A DNA stretch of 64,000 nucleotides, taken from assembly GCF_021538615.1 (NCBI RefSeq), contig NZ_JAJHIZ010000003.1, positions 1,612,001 through 1,676,000 on the forward strand. Direction: 5' to 3'. Origin of the DNA: Niabella agricola. Lineage in GTDB: Bacteria; Bacteroidota; Bacteroidia; Chitinophagales; Chitinophagaceae. Under the pieces are notes generated by a model, which was not told where the DNA came from, ran no database searches, and saw only the letters and a program-made list of their open reading frames with translations. A program made the translations under genes and the position numbers. Each line of letters begins with the position of its first letter. Position 1 is the stretch's first letter. Positions 18,473 to 25,931 of the stretch are shown piece after piece.

Positions 18473-20299
18473 TTATCTGGGACAGATGACTTTCATTTCT
18501 GTACGCCGGTTAAACTGGTGCGCTGCTTCGGAACAGTTTACCCCATCGGCGCAGCGGTTCAGCAGGCGGGTTTCTCCATAACCCTTTGCCACAATCCGGT
18601 CTCCGGTAATCCCTCTGGAGATCAGGTAGGCCTTGGCTGCATCGGCCCTGTTTTGCGAAAGCGTTTGATTATAGGCATGTGAAGCCCTGGAATCGGTATG
18701 GGAAGAAAGCTCCACACGCACACCCGGGTTGTCATTCATAAATTGCACCAGCCGGTTTAGCTCGGGTTTGGCATCTTCCCGGATAAAATATTTGTCGAGA
18801 TCGTAATGAATGTTCTCCAGCCGGATCGCCTTATCGCAATCCGCTACTTCCATACACATTTCCAGTTTTACAAACAAGGTGGTGTTGCGGTTATAGTCGG
18901 ACGCGGCGATGTTCACCATTTGTGAAAAATATTTTTCCTTGCGGCCAAACACCGTTATTTCTGATTTCTGTTTCAGATGAAATAAAAAGGCGCCGCTACC
19001 ATCGGTTTGTGTATTTTTCTCAATGGAACTGTTCCGGTCTCTAAGCACTACCGTAACACCCGGCAGGGCTGTTGCAGTATTACATACCACCGCGTTCCCC
19101 TGCAGGATAAAGTTTTCATCTGTGTACAACAGTTCTTTTTGCAGGGTGCCGTTGGGAATGAACTCTGTTCCATTTGCCTGTGCTGGTGCCAGATCCACTT
19201 CATACAACTTTCCGTTGATGGTATAAGCGCCTGGAGTCATATTCTGGAACACCACCACTCCAAACGCATTGGTTATACCAGACCGGATCACGTTTCCGCC
19301 GGCATCCTTTACCGTCACATCGGTGTGCGGCAATACTTCCTTTGTATGTTGATCACGGGCTGTTACCGCCAATGCATATACCTGACAGGAATTGCAGGTG
19401 GTTGCCGGTGGTACCACAGGTGCAGGCTTCTTTGCTTTTTTACGGGAAGGCAGGCGAAGGCTGATGCCGGCATAAGCTCCGATGGACGCAATATCGCAGT
19501 TACAGGATTGATCAATTCTCCGCAGATCTTTTTCTGTAAAAGAGCGTACGCCTTTTTCATCCGGTTCAAAAGCCCGGTAGGCTGCCGAATAACCGGCCGG
19601 TCCAATTGCATCTTTCGTTTTGAAATGGCGCAGGTAATAGGCTCCGATATGCATGCCTATAACATCGTTAAAGAAGTAACGGGCCGTTAATGCGCCTTTT
19701 ATGCTGAATACATTGTTAAGGTTATACCCGCCATGATAATTAAGCACCTGCGCTAACGACCCGCTTTTACCGGTAAGTGCCAGTCCGCCGCCTTTGATGG
19801 AAGCAACGCCGGCCCTTCCGTTCAGTTCCACCGCAAACCGGCCCTGGCGACCGGTATAATGTACACCAGGACCAATGCCATAAAAAATACGGGTAATATC
19901 TTGTTTTGTTAAAGTAAAATCTTTGATCAGTACATTATTGACCGGATCAAAAACCGAATCCACCGGGTATTTATTCTGCGGGCTGTTTTTGATATAATCC
20001 ACATCCGCTCCAACACTGAGCCATTTCCAGTAGTAGCCGGCGGTAACGCCTGCGCTCAGGCCTCCTTTATAGCGGATATAGGGCGTATTGTTTTTGTAAT
20101 CCGGAAACAGGTCGTAGCCACCGTTCAAACCGAAGCGGAAGCCCTTGCCCCTCAGCCGGCTTTCCGGCGGCATTGGATCACTCTGCGCAAAACTGCTTAC
20201 TGAGTTCAATAACAATACGGCTATAAAAACAAGATAAAGAATATACGGAATACTGAGTAGCCGATACCGGTTACCCCAAATAAAAATATTCGCTTGCAT
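18473..20299 (-). CDS. OmpA-family outer-membrane protein with carboxypeptidase-regulatory-like domains
   Basis: 608 residues. An N-terminal signal or membrane segment (YILYLVFIAVLLLNSVSSFAQ) is followed by a predicted outer-membrane beta-barrel (about residues 45-290). Two Ig-like carboxypeptidase regulatory repeats follow (about 310-470: VTVKDAGGNVIRSGITNAFG, then VVLRDRNSSIEKNTQTDGSG). The C-terminal OmpA peptidoglycan-binding domain (about 495-605) carries SSHTDSRAS and NQTLSQNRADAAKAYL. It probably anchors the outer membrane to the wall. It sits between the trpF and trpB blocks and is unrelated to tryptophan synthesis. Confidence 0.85.
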   Translation of the reverse strand: MQANIFIWGNRYRLLSIPYILYLVFIAVLLLNSVSSFAQSDPMPPESRLRGKGFRFGLNGGYDLFPDYKNNTPYIRYKGGLSAGVTAGYYWKWLSVGADVDYIKNSPQNKYPVDSVFDPVNNVLIKDFTLTKQDITRIFYGIGPGVHYTGRQGRFAVELNGRAGVASIKGGGLALTGKSGSLAQVLNYHGGYNLNNVFSIKGALTARYFFNDVIGMHIGAYYLRHFKTKDAIGPAGYSAAYRAFEPDEKGVRSFTEKDLRRIDQSCNCDIASIGAYAGISLRLPSRKKAKKPAPVVPPATTCNSCQVYALAVTARDQHTKEVLPHTDVTVKDAGGNVIRSGITNAFGVVVFQNMTPGAYTINGKLYEVDLAPAQANGTEFIPNGTLQKELLYTDENFILQGNAVVCNTATALPGVTVVLRDRNSSIEKNTQTDGSGAFLFHLKQKSEITVFGRKEKYFSQMVNIAASDYNRNTTLFVKLEMCMEVADCDKAIRLENIHYDLDKYFIREDAKPELNRLVQFMNDNPGVRVELSSHTDSRASHAYNQTLSQNRADAAKAYLISRGITGDRIVAKGYGETRLLNRCADGVNCSEAAHQFNRRTEMKVICPR

Positions 20300-20548
20300 A
20301 GTATAAAATTTTAAAATGATCGCTGTTTTATACTATATCCACGAAAGGTCCCTTTTGTTACCCCTGTAATAAAAAAAGTAAGTTACATGAACCCTTAACG
20401 CTTCATTCAACCTACTTTGCTTTGACGCGGCTTAGTTTTTCAAGGCTGTTAGAAAATTAAATATAGAAGATTTCCCGGCTTCACTACGTTACGCTCCAAA
20501 TGACGGACTTTGAGACTGCCACTTAATTATTTATCGCCTGAGGCGACA

Positions 20549-21184
20549 TTATTCCTGCCCCAATTCGCGGATAAATTTTTCAATCGATGCCATATCTTTT
20601 ACACCTGGTGTTGTTTCAAACCGGCTGTTCACATCCAGTGCATGCACTTTCTGATCCGCGAGGAAAGATTTCAAATCCGCAATATCACCCGGTCCGATGC
20701 CGCCGCTTAAGAACCAGGGATTTTTCAAATCAACCGAACGCAGGGCCGACCAGTCGAACTTTCTGCCGGTGCCTCCATATTCTTTGGCTTTGGTGTCAAA
20801 TAAAAACGCGGCAACCTGCTTTTCAAAAGGCTCTGTCAATGCAGCAATTGCTTCATTCCCCTTTAAGCGGAATACTTTAATAATTTGCGCATTTGTATTC
20901 AATGATCCAATGAACTCCGGTGTTTCGTCTCCATGCAACTGAACAGCCTCCAGCCCGTATGCTTCAACAGTTTCCCGTATCGTTTCCCCAGCCGCATTAA
21001 CAAATACTCCAACTTTTTTAATATCTTTCAGCTCCTTCAACGCTGCAGGTTCTATTTTCCCCGCTGCATATCTCGGCGAAGCCGGATAAAAAATAAAACC
21101 GGCATAGTCCACACCCAATGCTGCCAGCTGTTTTACCTGTTGCAACTGCGTCATGCCGCAAACTTTTATTAAAGGGGTGTTCAT
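20549..21184 (-). CDS. trpF: Phosphoribosylanthranilate isomerase
   Basis: Third step of tryptophan synthesis: Amadori rearrangement of phosphoribosylanthranilate. 211 residues, a TIM barrel. The catalytic Cys is in KVCGMTQLQQV and the general acid Asp in LDVNSRFETTPGVKD. The product starts 4 bp inside the trpC stop region (overlap 21181-21184), which indicates translational coupling. It is the last gene of the trpEGDCF unit. The 249 bp that follow contain no trp gene. Confidence 0.95.
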   Translation of the reverse strand: MNTPLIKVCGMTQLQQVKQLAALGVDYAGFIFYPASPRYAAGKIEPAALKELKDIKKVGVFVNAAGETIRETVEAYGLEAVQLHGDETPEFIGSLNTNAQIIKVFRLKGNEAIAALTEPFEKQVAAFLFDTKAKEYGGTGRKFDWSALRSVDLKNPWFLSGGIGPGDIADLKSFLADQKVHALDVNSRFETTPGVKDMASIEKFIRELGQE

Positions 21185-21969
21185 TGCTGTGCCTGTAATT
21201 GAATTACAAAATTTTCAAATGCCAGCGGCGGGTTTTCCTGTTTCATAAAATATTCACCGATCAAAAAGCCTTTAAACCCGTTTTTACGGAACAATAAGAT
21301 ATCGTCGATCTTATCAATACCGCTTTCCGCTATTTTTATTTTATCCGCAGGAATCTGCTCTGCCATTTTCAGACTGCGCTCAATATCTACCGAAAATGTT
21401 TTTAGATCCCGGTTATTGATGCCCACAATTTTTGTGGCCGCACAAACGTGCTCCAGCTCCTCCTCCGCATGCAGCTCCAGTATCGTTTCCAGTCCCAGCG
21501 AACCGGCAAATACCGCCAGGCGTTCCACTTCCGCCGGTGTAAGACAGGCAGCAATCAAAAGAATAATATCCGCACCTATCGATTTTGCCTCCACGATCTG
21601 GTACTCGTCTACGATAAAGTCTTTCCGTAAAATGGGAATATCGTTCTTCCGCGCCTTTTCAAGATCGGCAACCGAGCCGCCAAAGAAGGTTTCGTCTGTT
21701 AGTACTGACAGGGCAGCTGCACCAAATCTTGTGTATGCACCGGTAATGACGGCTACATCTGCGTCCTTGTTGATAAACCCTTTTGAAGGCGATTTCCGTT
21801 TAAACTCTGCAATGATCCCGGTGCTGCCTGGGGCCAGCAGGGAGGCCGCCAGCGAACGCACCGGCGCACGGAACGCCTCGGTTTGCTCCAACTGCTCAAC
21901 GGAAGTATGCGCCTTTCTTTCCGCCACTTCTTTTCTTTTATGTTCGATGATCGTATCCAGGATATTCAT
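21181..21969 (-). CDS. trpC: Indole-3-glycerol-phosphate synthase
   Basis: Converts CdRP to indole-3-glycerol phosphate. 262 residues, a TIM barrel. Conserved segments are IIAEFKRKSPSKG (catalytic Lys and Ser), DFIVDEYQIVEAKSIGAD (catalytic Lys near LRKDF) and VGINNRDL. It is a monofunctional protein, with trpF encoded separately and overlapping by 4 bp. The 121 bp between trpD and trpC contain only short AT-rich sequence, so cotranscription is likely but not proven. Confidence 0.96.
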   Translation of the reverse strand: MNILDTIIEHKRKEVAERKAHTSVEQLEQTEAFRAPVRSLAASLLAPGSTGIIAEFKRKSPSKGFINKDADVAVITGAYTRFGAAALSVLTDETFFGGSVADLEKARKNDIPILRKDFIVDEYQIVEAKSIGADIILLIAACLTPAEVERLAVFAGSLGLETILELHAEEELEHVCAATKIVGINNRDLKTFSVDIERSLKMAEQIPADKIKIAESGIDKIDDILLFRKNGFKGFLIGEYFMKQENPPLAFENFVIQLQAQQ

Positions 21970-22090
21970 ATTCTTGTTTCAGGTTTAAAGTCTAACGTTG
22001 GATTTCGTTTTTATACTCGATGTAATTGTCCGGTTCCATATACCCAGGCTCATAGCTGACTACTAAAAACTAAATGCTGATAGCGCACAG

Positions 22091-23083
22091 CTACTGTAAC
22101 GCGATCAACCGCTGCAAACACTGGTAAGCCTGGCCCGACCGCAGGCTTTCTTTTGCAGCCTCAAATGCATCGGTGTAGTTGGGATAAACACCCGTTACCT
22201 GCAGGGCCACGGCCGAATTAGCCAGTACCACCGCCTCCTGTTCTGCTGTTCCCCTGCCCTGTATGATATCCGCAAAAATAGCAGCCGCAGCTTCAATGGT
22301 ATCTCCGCCTTTAATAGACCCCGGTTTTACCTCCATACCACCCAATGCGGTTGCAGACAGGATCTGCTCGCCTTTTGCCGTAATGAGTTTGGTATCGCCT
22401 GTCAGCGAAATTTCATCATACCCATCCAGGCCATGTACGATCGCAAAGTCTTTCGACTGCTGTTGCATCAGGTAATTATACAGTCTGGCCATTTCCAGGT
22501 TGTATACACCAATAATACTAAACGCCGGAAATGCCGGGTTTACCAGGGGGCCCAGCATATTAAAGAACGTACGTATTCCCAGGTTCTTCCGGATGGGGCC
22601 TACATTCTTTAATGCGGGGTGAAACTGTGGTGCATGTAAAAAACAAATATGGGCTTCTTCCAGTTCCCGGCGAAGCGCCGAATTATCGTTCTTGAATTTA
22701 TACCCCATAGATTCCACTACATTGGAGGAACCACTGATGGTAGACGCTCCGTAGTTGCCATGTTTGGTTACTTTTTGCCCCGTACCGGCTACAATAAAAC
22801 AGGAGAGGGTAGAGATATTGAACGTGTTCTTTCCATCGCCCCCGGTGCCTACAATATCAATCGTATCCATGCCGTCAAATTCCATGGGCAGGCAAAGTTC
22901 CAGCAAGGCATCCTGGAAGCCCTGCAACTCCTGCAGGGTAATACTGCGCATGAGGTATACCGTCATAAAGGACGTTACCTCATGCTCATTATACAGCCCT
23001 TTGCCGATGTTTACCAGCACATCCTTTGCGGTTGCCCGGTCCAGGGTCTTATGTTCAAATAACAGGGATAATATTTTTTTCAT
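22091..23083 (-). CDS. trpD: Anthranilate phosphoribosyltransferase
   Basis: Transfers phosphoribose from PRPP to anthranilate. About 330 residues from the ATG at 23083; the open frame begins 17 codons earlier, but MKKILSLLFEHKTL matches the family start. Visible motifs are GTGGDGKNTFNISTLS (PRPP loop), the K-H-G-N-Y motif in VTKHGNYGAST, and the NMLGPLVNP segment. It is monofunctional and separate from trpG, unlike the fused TrpGD of enterobacteria. Confidence 0.95.
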   Translation of the reverse strand: MKKILSLLFEHKTLDRATAKDVLVNIGKGLYNEHEVTSFMTVYLMRSITLQELQGFQDALLELCLPMEFDGMDTIDIVGTGGDGKNTFNISTLSCFIVAGTGQKVTKHGNYGASTISGSSNVVESMGYKFKNDNSALRRELEEAHICFLHAPQFHPALKNVGPIRKNLGIRTFFNMLGPLVNPAFPAFSIIGVYNLEMARLYNYLMQQQSKDFAIVHGLDGYDEISLTGDTKLITAKGEQILSATALGGMEVKPGSIKGGDTIEAAAAIFADIIQGRGTAEQEAVVLANSAVALQVTGVYPNYTDAFEAAKESLRSGQAYQCLQRLIALQ

Positions 23084-23166
23084 GTTCTTTGCTTTAAACA
23101 ATACATCCATATATTTCCACAACCTTTTCCGCAACAGCGGGATTTTAAAATTCCCACCTTTTCAAA

Positions 23167-23736
23167 TTACTCTGCCAGCCAGTTCCGTATAATTGTTTCG
23201 CCCATTGGCGTCAGGACACTTTCCGGGTGGAATTGTACTCCCTGTACATCGTAGGTCTTGTGTCGTAGGGCCATGATCATATCCTGGTCATCAACGGCGG
23301 TTATTTCCAGCTCATCCGGGAAATTTTCGCGAGATACCACCCAGGAATGGTAGCGGCCGATTTCAAAGCGGTCCGGCATGTGGTTGAACAGGTTGCCGCT
23401 ACGTTTGATGATGGTGCAATCCGTAGCCACGCCGTGGTATACCTGGGGCAGGTTATACAGGATGCCACCAAATGTTTCGCCGATGGCCTGCTGCCCCAAA
23501 CACACGCCCAGTATCGATTTGGAGGGCGCGTATTCCTTTATCAGCGGCAGCAACAGACCAGATTCTACCGGGATGCCGGGGCCGGGCGAAAGGATAATTT
23601 TATCATATTGTTTTACTTCCTCCAGCGGGATCTGGTCGTTCCGGACCACATCCACTTTTTGATGCAGGATCTTTTCCACCATATGCACCAGGTTATACGT
23701 AAACGAATCGTAATTATCAAACACGAGTAATTTCAT
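23167..23736 (-). CDS. trpG: Anthranilate synthase component II (glutamine amidotransferase)
   Basis: Supplies ammonia from glutamine to TrpE. 189 residues, class I glutamine amidotransferase. The catalytic triad is visible as Cys in GVCLGQQAIG and His-Glu in VQFHPESVLTP; the oxyanion loop is SPGPGIP. Upstream, between trpE and trpG, lies a 182-bp gap containing a short aatttct tandem repeat (23742-23768). It could also serve as PabA if no other copy exists elsewhere. Confidence 0.94.
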   Translation of the reverse strand: MKLLVFDNYDSFTYNLVHMVEKILHQKVDVVRNDQIPLEEVKQYDKIILSPGPGIPVESGLLLPLIKEYAPSKSILGVCLGQQAIGETFGGILYNLPQVYHGVATDCTIIKRSGNLFNHMPDRFEIGRYHSWVVSRENFPDELEITAVDDQDMIMALRHKTYDVQGVQFHPESVLTPMGETIIRNWLAE

Positions 23737-23741
23737 ATCGG

Positions 23742-23768
23742 AATTTCTAATTTCTAATTTCTAATTTT
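23742..23768. repeat. Short tandem repeat (aatttct x3 plus partial)
   Basis: Three perfect copies of the 7-mer aatttct followed by aatttt, just upstream of the trpG start codon on the coding strand. It is too short to be a mobile element. Its copy number could vary by slippage and alter spacing in the trpE-trpG intergenic region; that is inference. Confidence 0.7.
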
Positions 23769-23918
23769 AGTTTGATTAAAGCCTGCCTTTATACAACTTC
23801 TTAATTTATACTTCTCACTCACTTTATACTTCTCACTACTAAGCTGCCCCATGCACCACAGCACAAGTGTGCGACGCAAGGATGCTGCCGGATGCACTGC
23901 GGCCCGGCTCCTAATCAC

Positions 23919-25337
23919 TTACAATATTTTTTCCGCCTCAACGATAGCTTTCTTCAATGCACCCAGTTTATTATTCACTTCCTGCAGCTCCCCCTCCGGA
24001 TTACTGGCCGCCACGATACCGCCGCCCGCCTGACAGGTAAGGGTGTTGTTGCGGCTTAAAAAGGTACGGATCATGATGGCCTGGTTACAGCTGCCGTCGA
24101 AGCCCATAAACCCGATGGCGCCGCCGTAAAAGCTACGTGCTGTAGGCTCCAGCACACTGATCAGCTCCATGGCCTTTATTTTGGGGGCACCGCTGAGGGT
24201 ACCTGCCGGAAAGGTTTTTCCAAAAAGATCGAAGGGCTGCGTTTGCGGATAAACCGTTCCATTAACCTCACTCACTAAGTGGATCACGTGCGAATAATAA
24301 TGCGGCTCCTTAAAATGGCTCACGTGCACATCACCGCAGCCACGGCTCAGGTCGTTCCGCGCCAGGTCTACCAGCATTACATGCTCTGCATTTTCCTTGG
24401 GATCGGCCTGCAGGGTCTTTGTCTGCTCCGCATCGGTCTTATCATCACCCGTACGCCGGATGGTGCCCGCAATGGGGTGGATGGTGGCCTTACCCTTATT
24501 AATGATCAGCTGCGACTCCGGAGAAGACCCCATTAATTTATAATCACCATAGTCAAAAAAGAACAGGTAGGGAGAAGGATTAATGTTGCGCAGACTACGG
24601 TACACATTAAATTCATCACCCGTAAATTTTTGTGTGAAGCGGCGGCTCAGCACGATCTGGAATACATCGCCCCGGTGGCAGTGGGCAATACCGGAACGTA
24701 CCATCGCGCGGTGCTCCTCATCCGACATATTCGATGCTTCCCCGCCTTCTTTACGAAACGGGAACACCGGCACATCCCGGCCCATGATCAGCGACTGCAA
24801 GGCCGCCCGCTCGCTCTCCACGCCTTCTATGTTGTTTTCAAGGATCAGCATTTCATCCCTGAAATGATTGATGGCGATCACGTATTGATACAGCCGGTAC
24901 CGCATTAAAGGGATATCGCTGCTATTGTTTTTGAACCGGCTGCCGGGTATGGTTTCAAAAAACTGGATGGCATCGTAGGTGGTATAGCCATAAAGTCCCT
25001 GTGCGTAACGGGCTTCCCTGCGCTCACCGGGCACTGCCTCAAACCGGCTCATAAAACCGGCCAGCACATCCGTGATCTTTTGACCACCGGAGAGCCGGAT
25101 CTTTTCCGCTGTATGGCCCGGCAATTTCAGGTCGATGGTATCACCGGAAATCATTTCAATACCGGCAATGGCGTTTACTCCGATAAACGACCAGCTGTTG
25201 TTGGTAGCATTGTTATCCGCGCTTTCCAGGAGAATCGTGTCCCGGAAGCGGTCGCGCAGGCGCAGATAGATACCCACCGGCGTAAAAATATCGGCCAGCA
25301 ATGACTGTACTTCTGTTTGGATCCTTATTTTTTGCAT
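23919..25337 (-). CDS. trpE: Anthranilate synthase component I
   Basis: Makes anthranilate from chorismate with ammonia from TrpG. 472 residues. The feedback (tryptophan-binding) motif is LLESADNNATNNSWSFIG at about residues 36-53. The chorismate-binding core includes PIAGTIRRTGD, PAGTLSGAPKIKAMELI, and GGGIVAASNPEGE. It heads the trpEGDCF block. A leader peptide with three Trp codons and an intrinsic terminator sit directly upstream, so expression is probably controlled by attenuation. Confidence 0.96.
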   Translation of the reverse strand: MQKIRIQTEVQSLLADIFTPVGIYLRLRDRFRDTILLESADNNATNNSWSFIGVNAIAGIEMISGDTIDLKLPGHTAEKIRLSGGQKITDVLAGFMSRFEAVPGERREARYAQGLYGYTTYDAIQFFETIPGSRFKNNSSDIPLMRYRLYQYVIAINHFRDEMLILENNIEGVESERAALQSLIMGRDVPVFPFRKEGGEASNMSDEEHRAMVRSGIAHCHRGDVFQIVLSRRFTQKFTGDEFNVYRSLRNINPSPYLFFFDYGDYKLMGSSPESQLIINKGKATIHPIAGTIRRTGDDKTDAEQTKTLQADPKENAEHVMLVDLARNDLSRGCGDVHVSHFKEPHYYSHVIHLVSEVNGTVYPQTQPFDLFGKTFPAGTLSGAPKIKAMELISVLEPTARSFYGGAIGFMGFDGSCNQAIMIRTFLSRNNTLTCQAGGGIVAASNPEGELQEVNNKLGALKKAIVEAEKIL

Positions 25338-25355
25338 AATTTATGTTCGTTCGAT

Positions 25356-25385
25356 CAAAGAAAAACCCCGGTGAGTACCGGGGTT
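25356..25385 (-). terminator. trp attenuator terminator
   Basis: On the minus strand a perfect 9-bp stem, AACCCCGGT with ACCGGGGTT and loop ACTC, is followed directly by TTTCTTT. It lies between the trpL stop codon and the trpE start. The run GGGG in the leader (25423-25426) could compete for the CCCC arm, a possible antiterminator. It is the terminator half of a ribosome-mediated attenuator. Confidence 0.85.
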
Positions 25386-25416
25386 CAACTATATTGTTAC
25401 AACATGGACAATAGCA

Positions 25417-25476
25417 TTAACGCCCCTTGAAAGAGTTATTATGCCACCACCAATTGTTATTTTTAAAATTATTCAT
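25417..25476 (-). CDS. trpL: trp leader peptide with three consecutive Trp codons
   Basis: A 19-residue peptide read from the minus strand: MNNFKNNNWWWHNNSFKGR, then TAA. The three tandem TGG codons (25444-25452) are the sensor of charged tRNA-Trp. Stalling there would change folding of the downstream RNA, which forms a strong intrinsic terminator at 25356-25385 before trpE. This architecture is the classical trp attenuation arrangement, here in a Bacteroidota genome. The promoter-like TTTG-N20-TATATTTG at 25483-25514 would start transcription almost at the leader ATG, leaving a very short or absent 5' untranslated region. Confidence 0.88.
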   Translation of the reverse strand: MNNFKNNNWWWHNNSFKGR

Positions 25477-25482
25477 TTGAAG

Positions 25483-25514
25483 CAAATATAAATTTGAAAA
25501 ACAATACCAGCAAA
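25483..25514 (-). promoter_or_regulatory. trp operon promoter (TTTG-N20-TATATTTG)
   Basis: On the minus strand, TTTG (25511-25514) and TATATTTG (25483-25490) are separated by exactly 20 bp, matching the Bacteroidota primary sigma consensus TTTG-N19/20-TAnnTTTG. The expected start site is within a few bases of the trpL ATG at 25476. Confidence 0.72.
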
Positions 25515-25564
25515 TTTTTTCCGGTTTTGACGGCAATGTTTTTTAAAAACAGGTAAATTTAATC

Positions 25565-25572
25565 TATATTTG
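25565..25572 (+). promoter_or_regulatory. tRNA-Arg promoter -7 element (TATATTTG)
   Basis: A perfect TAnnTTTG motif 70 bp upstream of the tRNA. The expected -33 position holds only TTTT, so the match is partial. It lies back to back with the trp promoter. Confidence 0.5.
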
Positions 25573-25642
25573 CGCCCATTCTTTGATCTTCTGACCGGCT
25601 ACTGCCTTCCATGCAGCAGACCATTGGAGATGAACAAAGATT

Positions 25643-25716
25643 GGTCCGGTAGCTCAGCTGGATAGAGCAACTGCCTTCTAAGCAGTAGGTCATTGGTTCG
25701 AATCCAATCCGGATCA
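25643..25716 (+). tRNA. tRNA-Arg (anticodon TCT)
   Basis: A 74-nt cloverleaf. The acceptor stem GGTCCGG pairs with CCGGATC (one G-T pair), with discriminator A; CCA is not encoded. The anticodon stem-loop CTGCC-TTCTAAG-CAG carries TCT, and the T loop is GGTTCGAATCC. It decodes AGA/AGG. A terminator follows at 25721 and an integrase gene begins 216 bp downstream, so the 3' end may be the attachment site of the neighbouring element. Confidence 0.96.
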
Positions 25717-25720
25717 CTGA

Positions 25721-25747
25721 GACGCATTACAGAGTGCGTCTTTTTTG
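25721..25747 (+). terminator. Intrinsic terminator after tRNA-Arg
   Basis: GACGCA and TGCGTC arms with an 8-nt loop, followed by TTTTTT. It starts 5 nt after the tRNA. Confidence 0.85.
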
Positions 25748-25822
25748 TTTAAAATGCAGTCCCAATAAGCGTTTTAACAAAAAAAGCATTCCAAGCTACA
25801 TCAAAGCACTTCAAAGGAAAAA

Positions 25823-25873
25823 GAGGGCCCTTCGGGGGCCTAAAAGGGGACCTATCTTCGTAGGCCCCCTCGA
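25823..25873. promoter_or_regulatory. GC-rich, mutually exclusive hairpins upstream of the integrase
   Basis: GGGGGCCTA (25834-25842) is a perfect 9-bp complement of TAGGCCCCC (25861-25869). The same right arm also pairs with AGGGGACCTA (25845-25854, one mismatch), so the two structures exclude each other. It sits about 60 bp before the integrase ATG and could modulate its expression or mark an element end. The 13-mer at 25861-25873 recurs at 42467-42479. Confidence 0.5.
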
Positions 25874-25931
25874 ACTAATCGCGTACACAAGGGGATGAAA
25901 GGCGTCTTTTTTAACGCTAAATTCTTTTTGT

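Noticed and set aside
23742..23768. Tandem aatttct units considered as a CRISPR or VNTR array
   Set aside because: Seven-base units without spacers and only three copies; a simple short tandem repeat.
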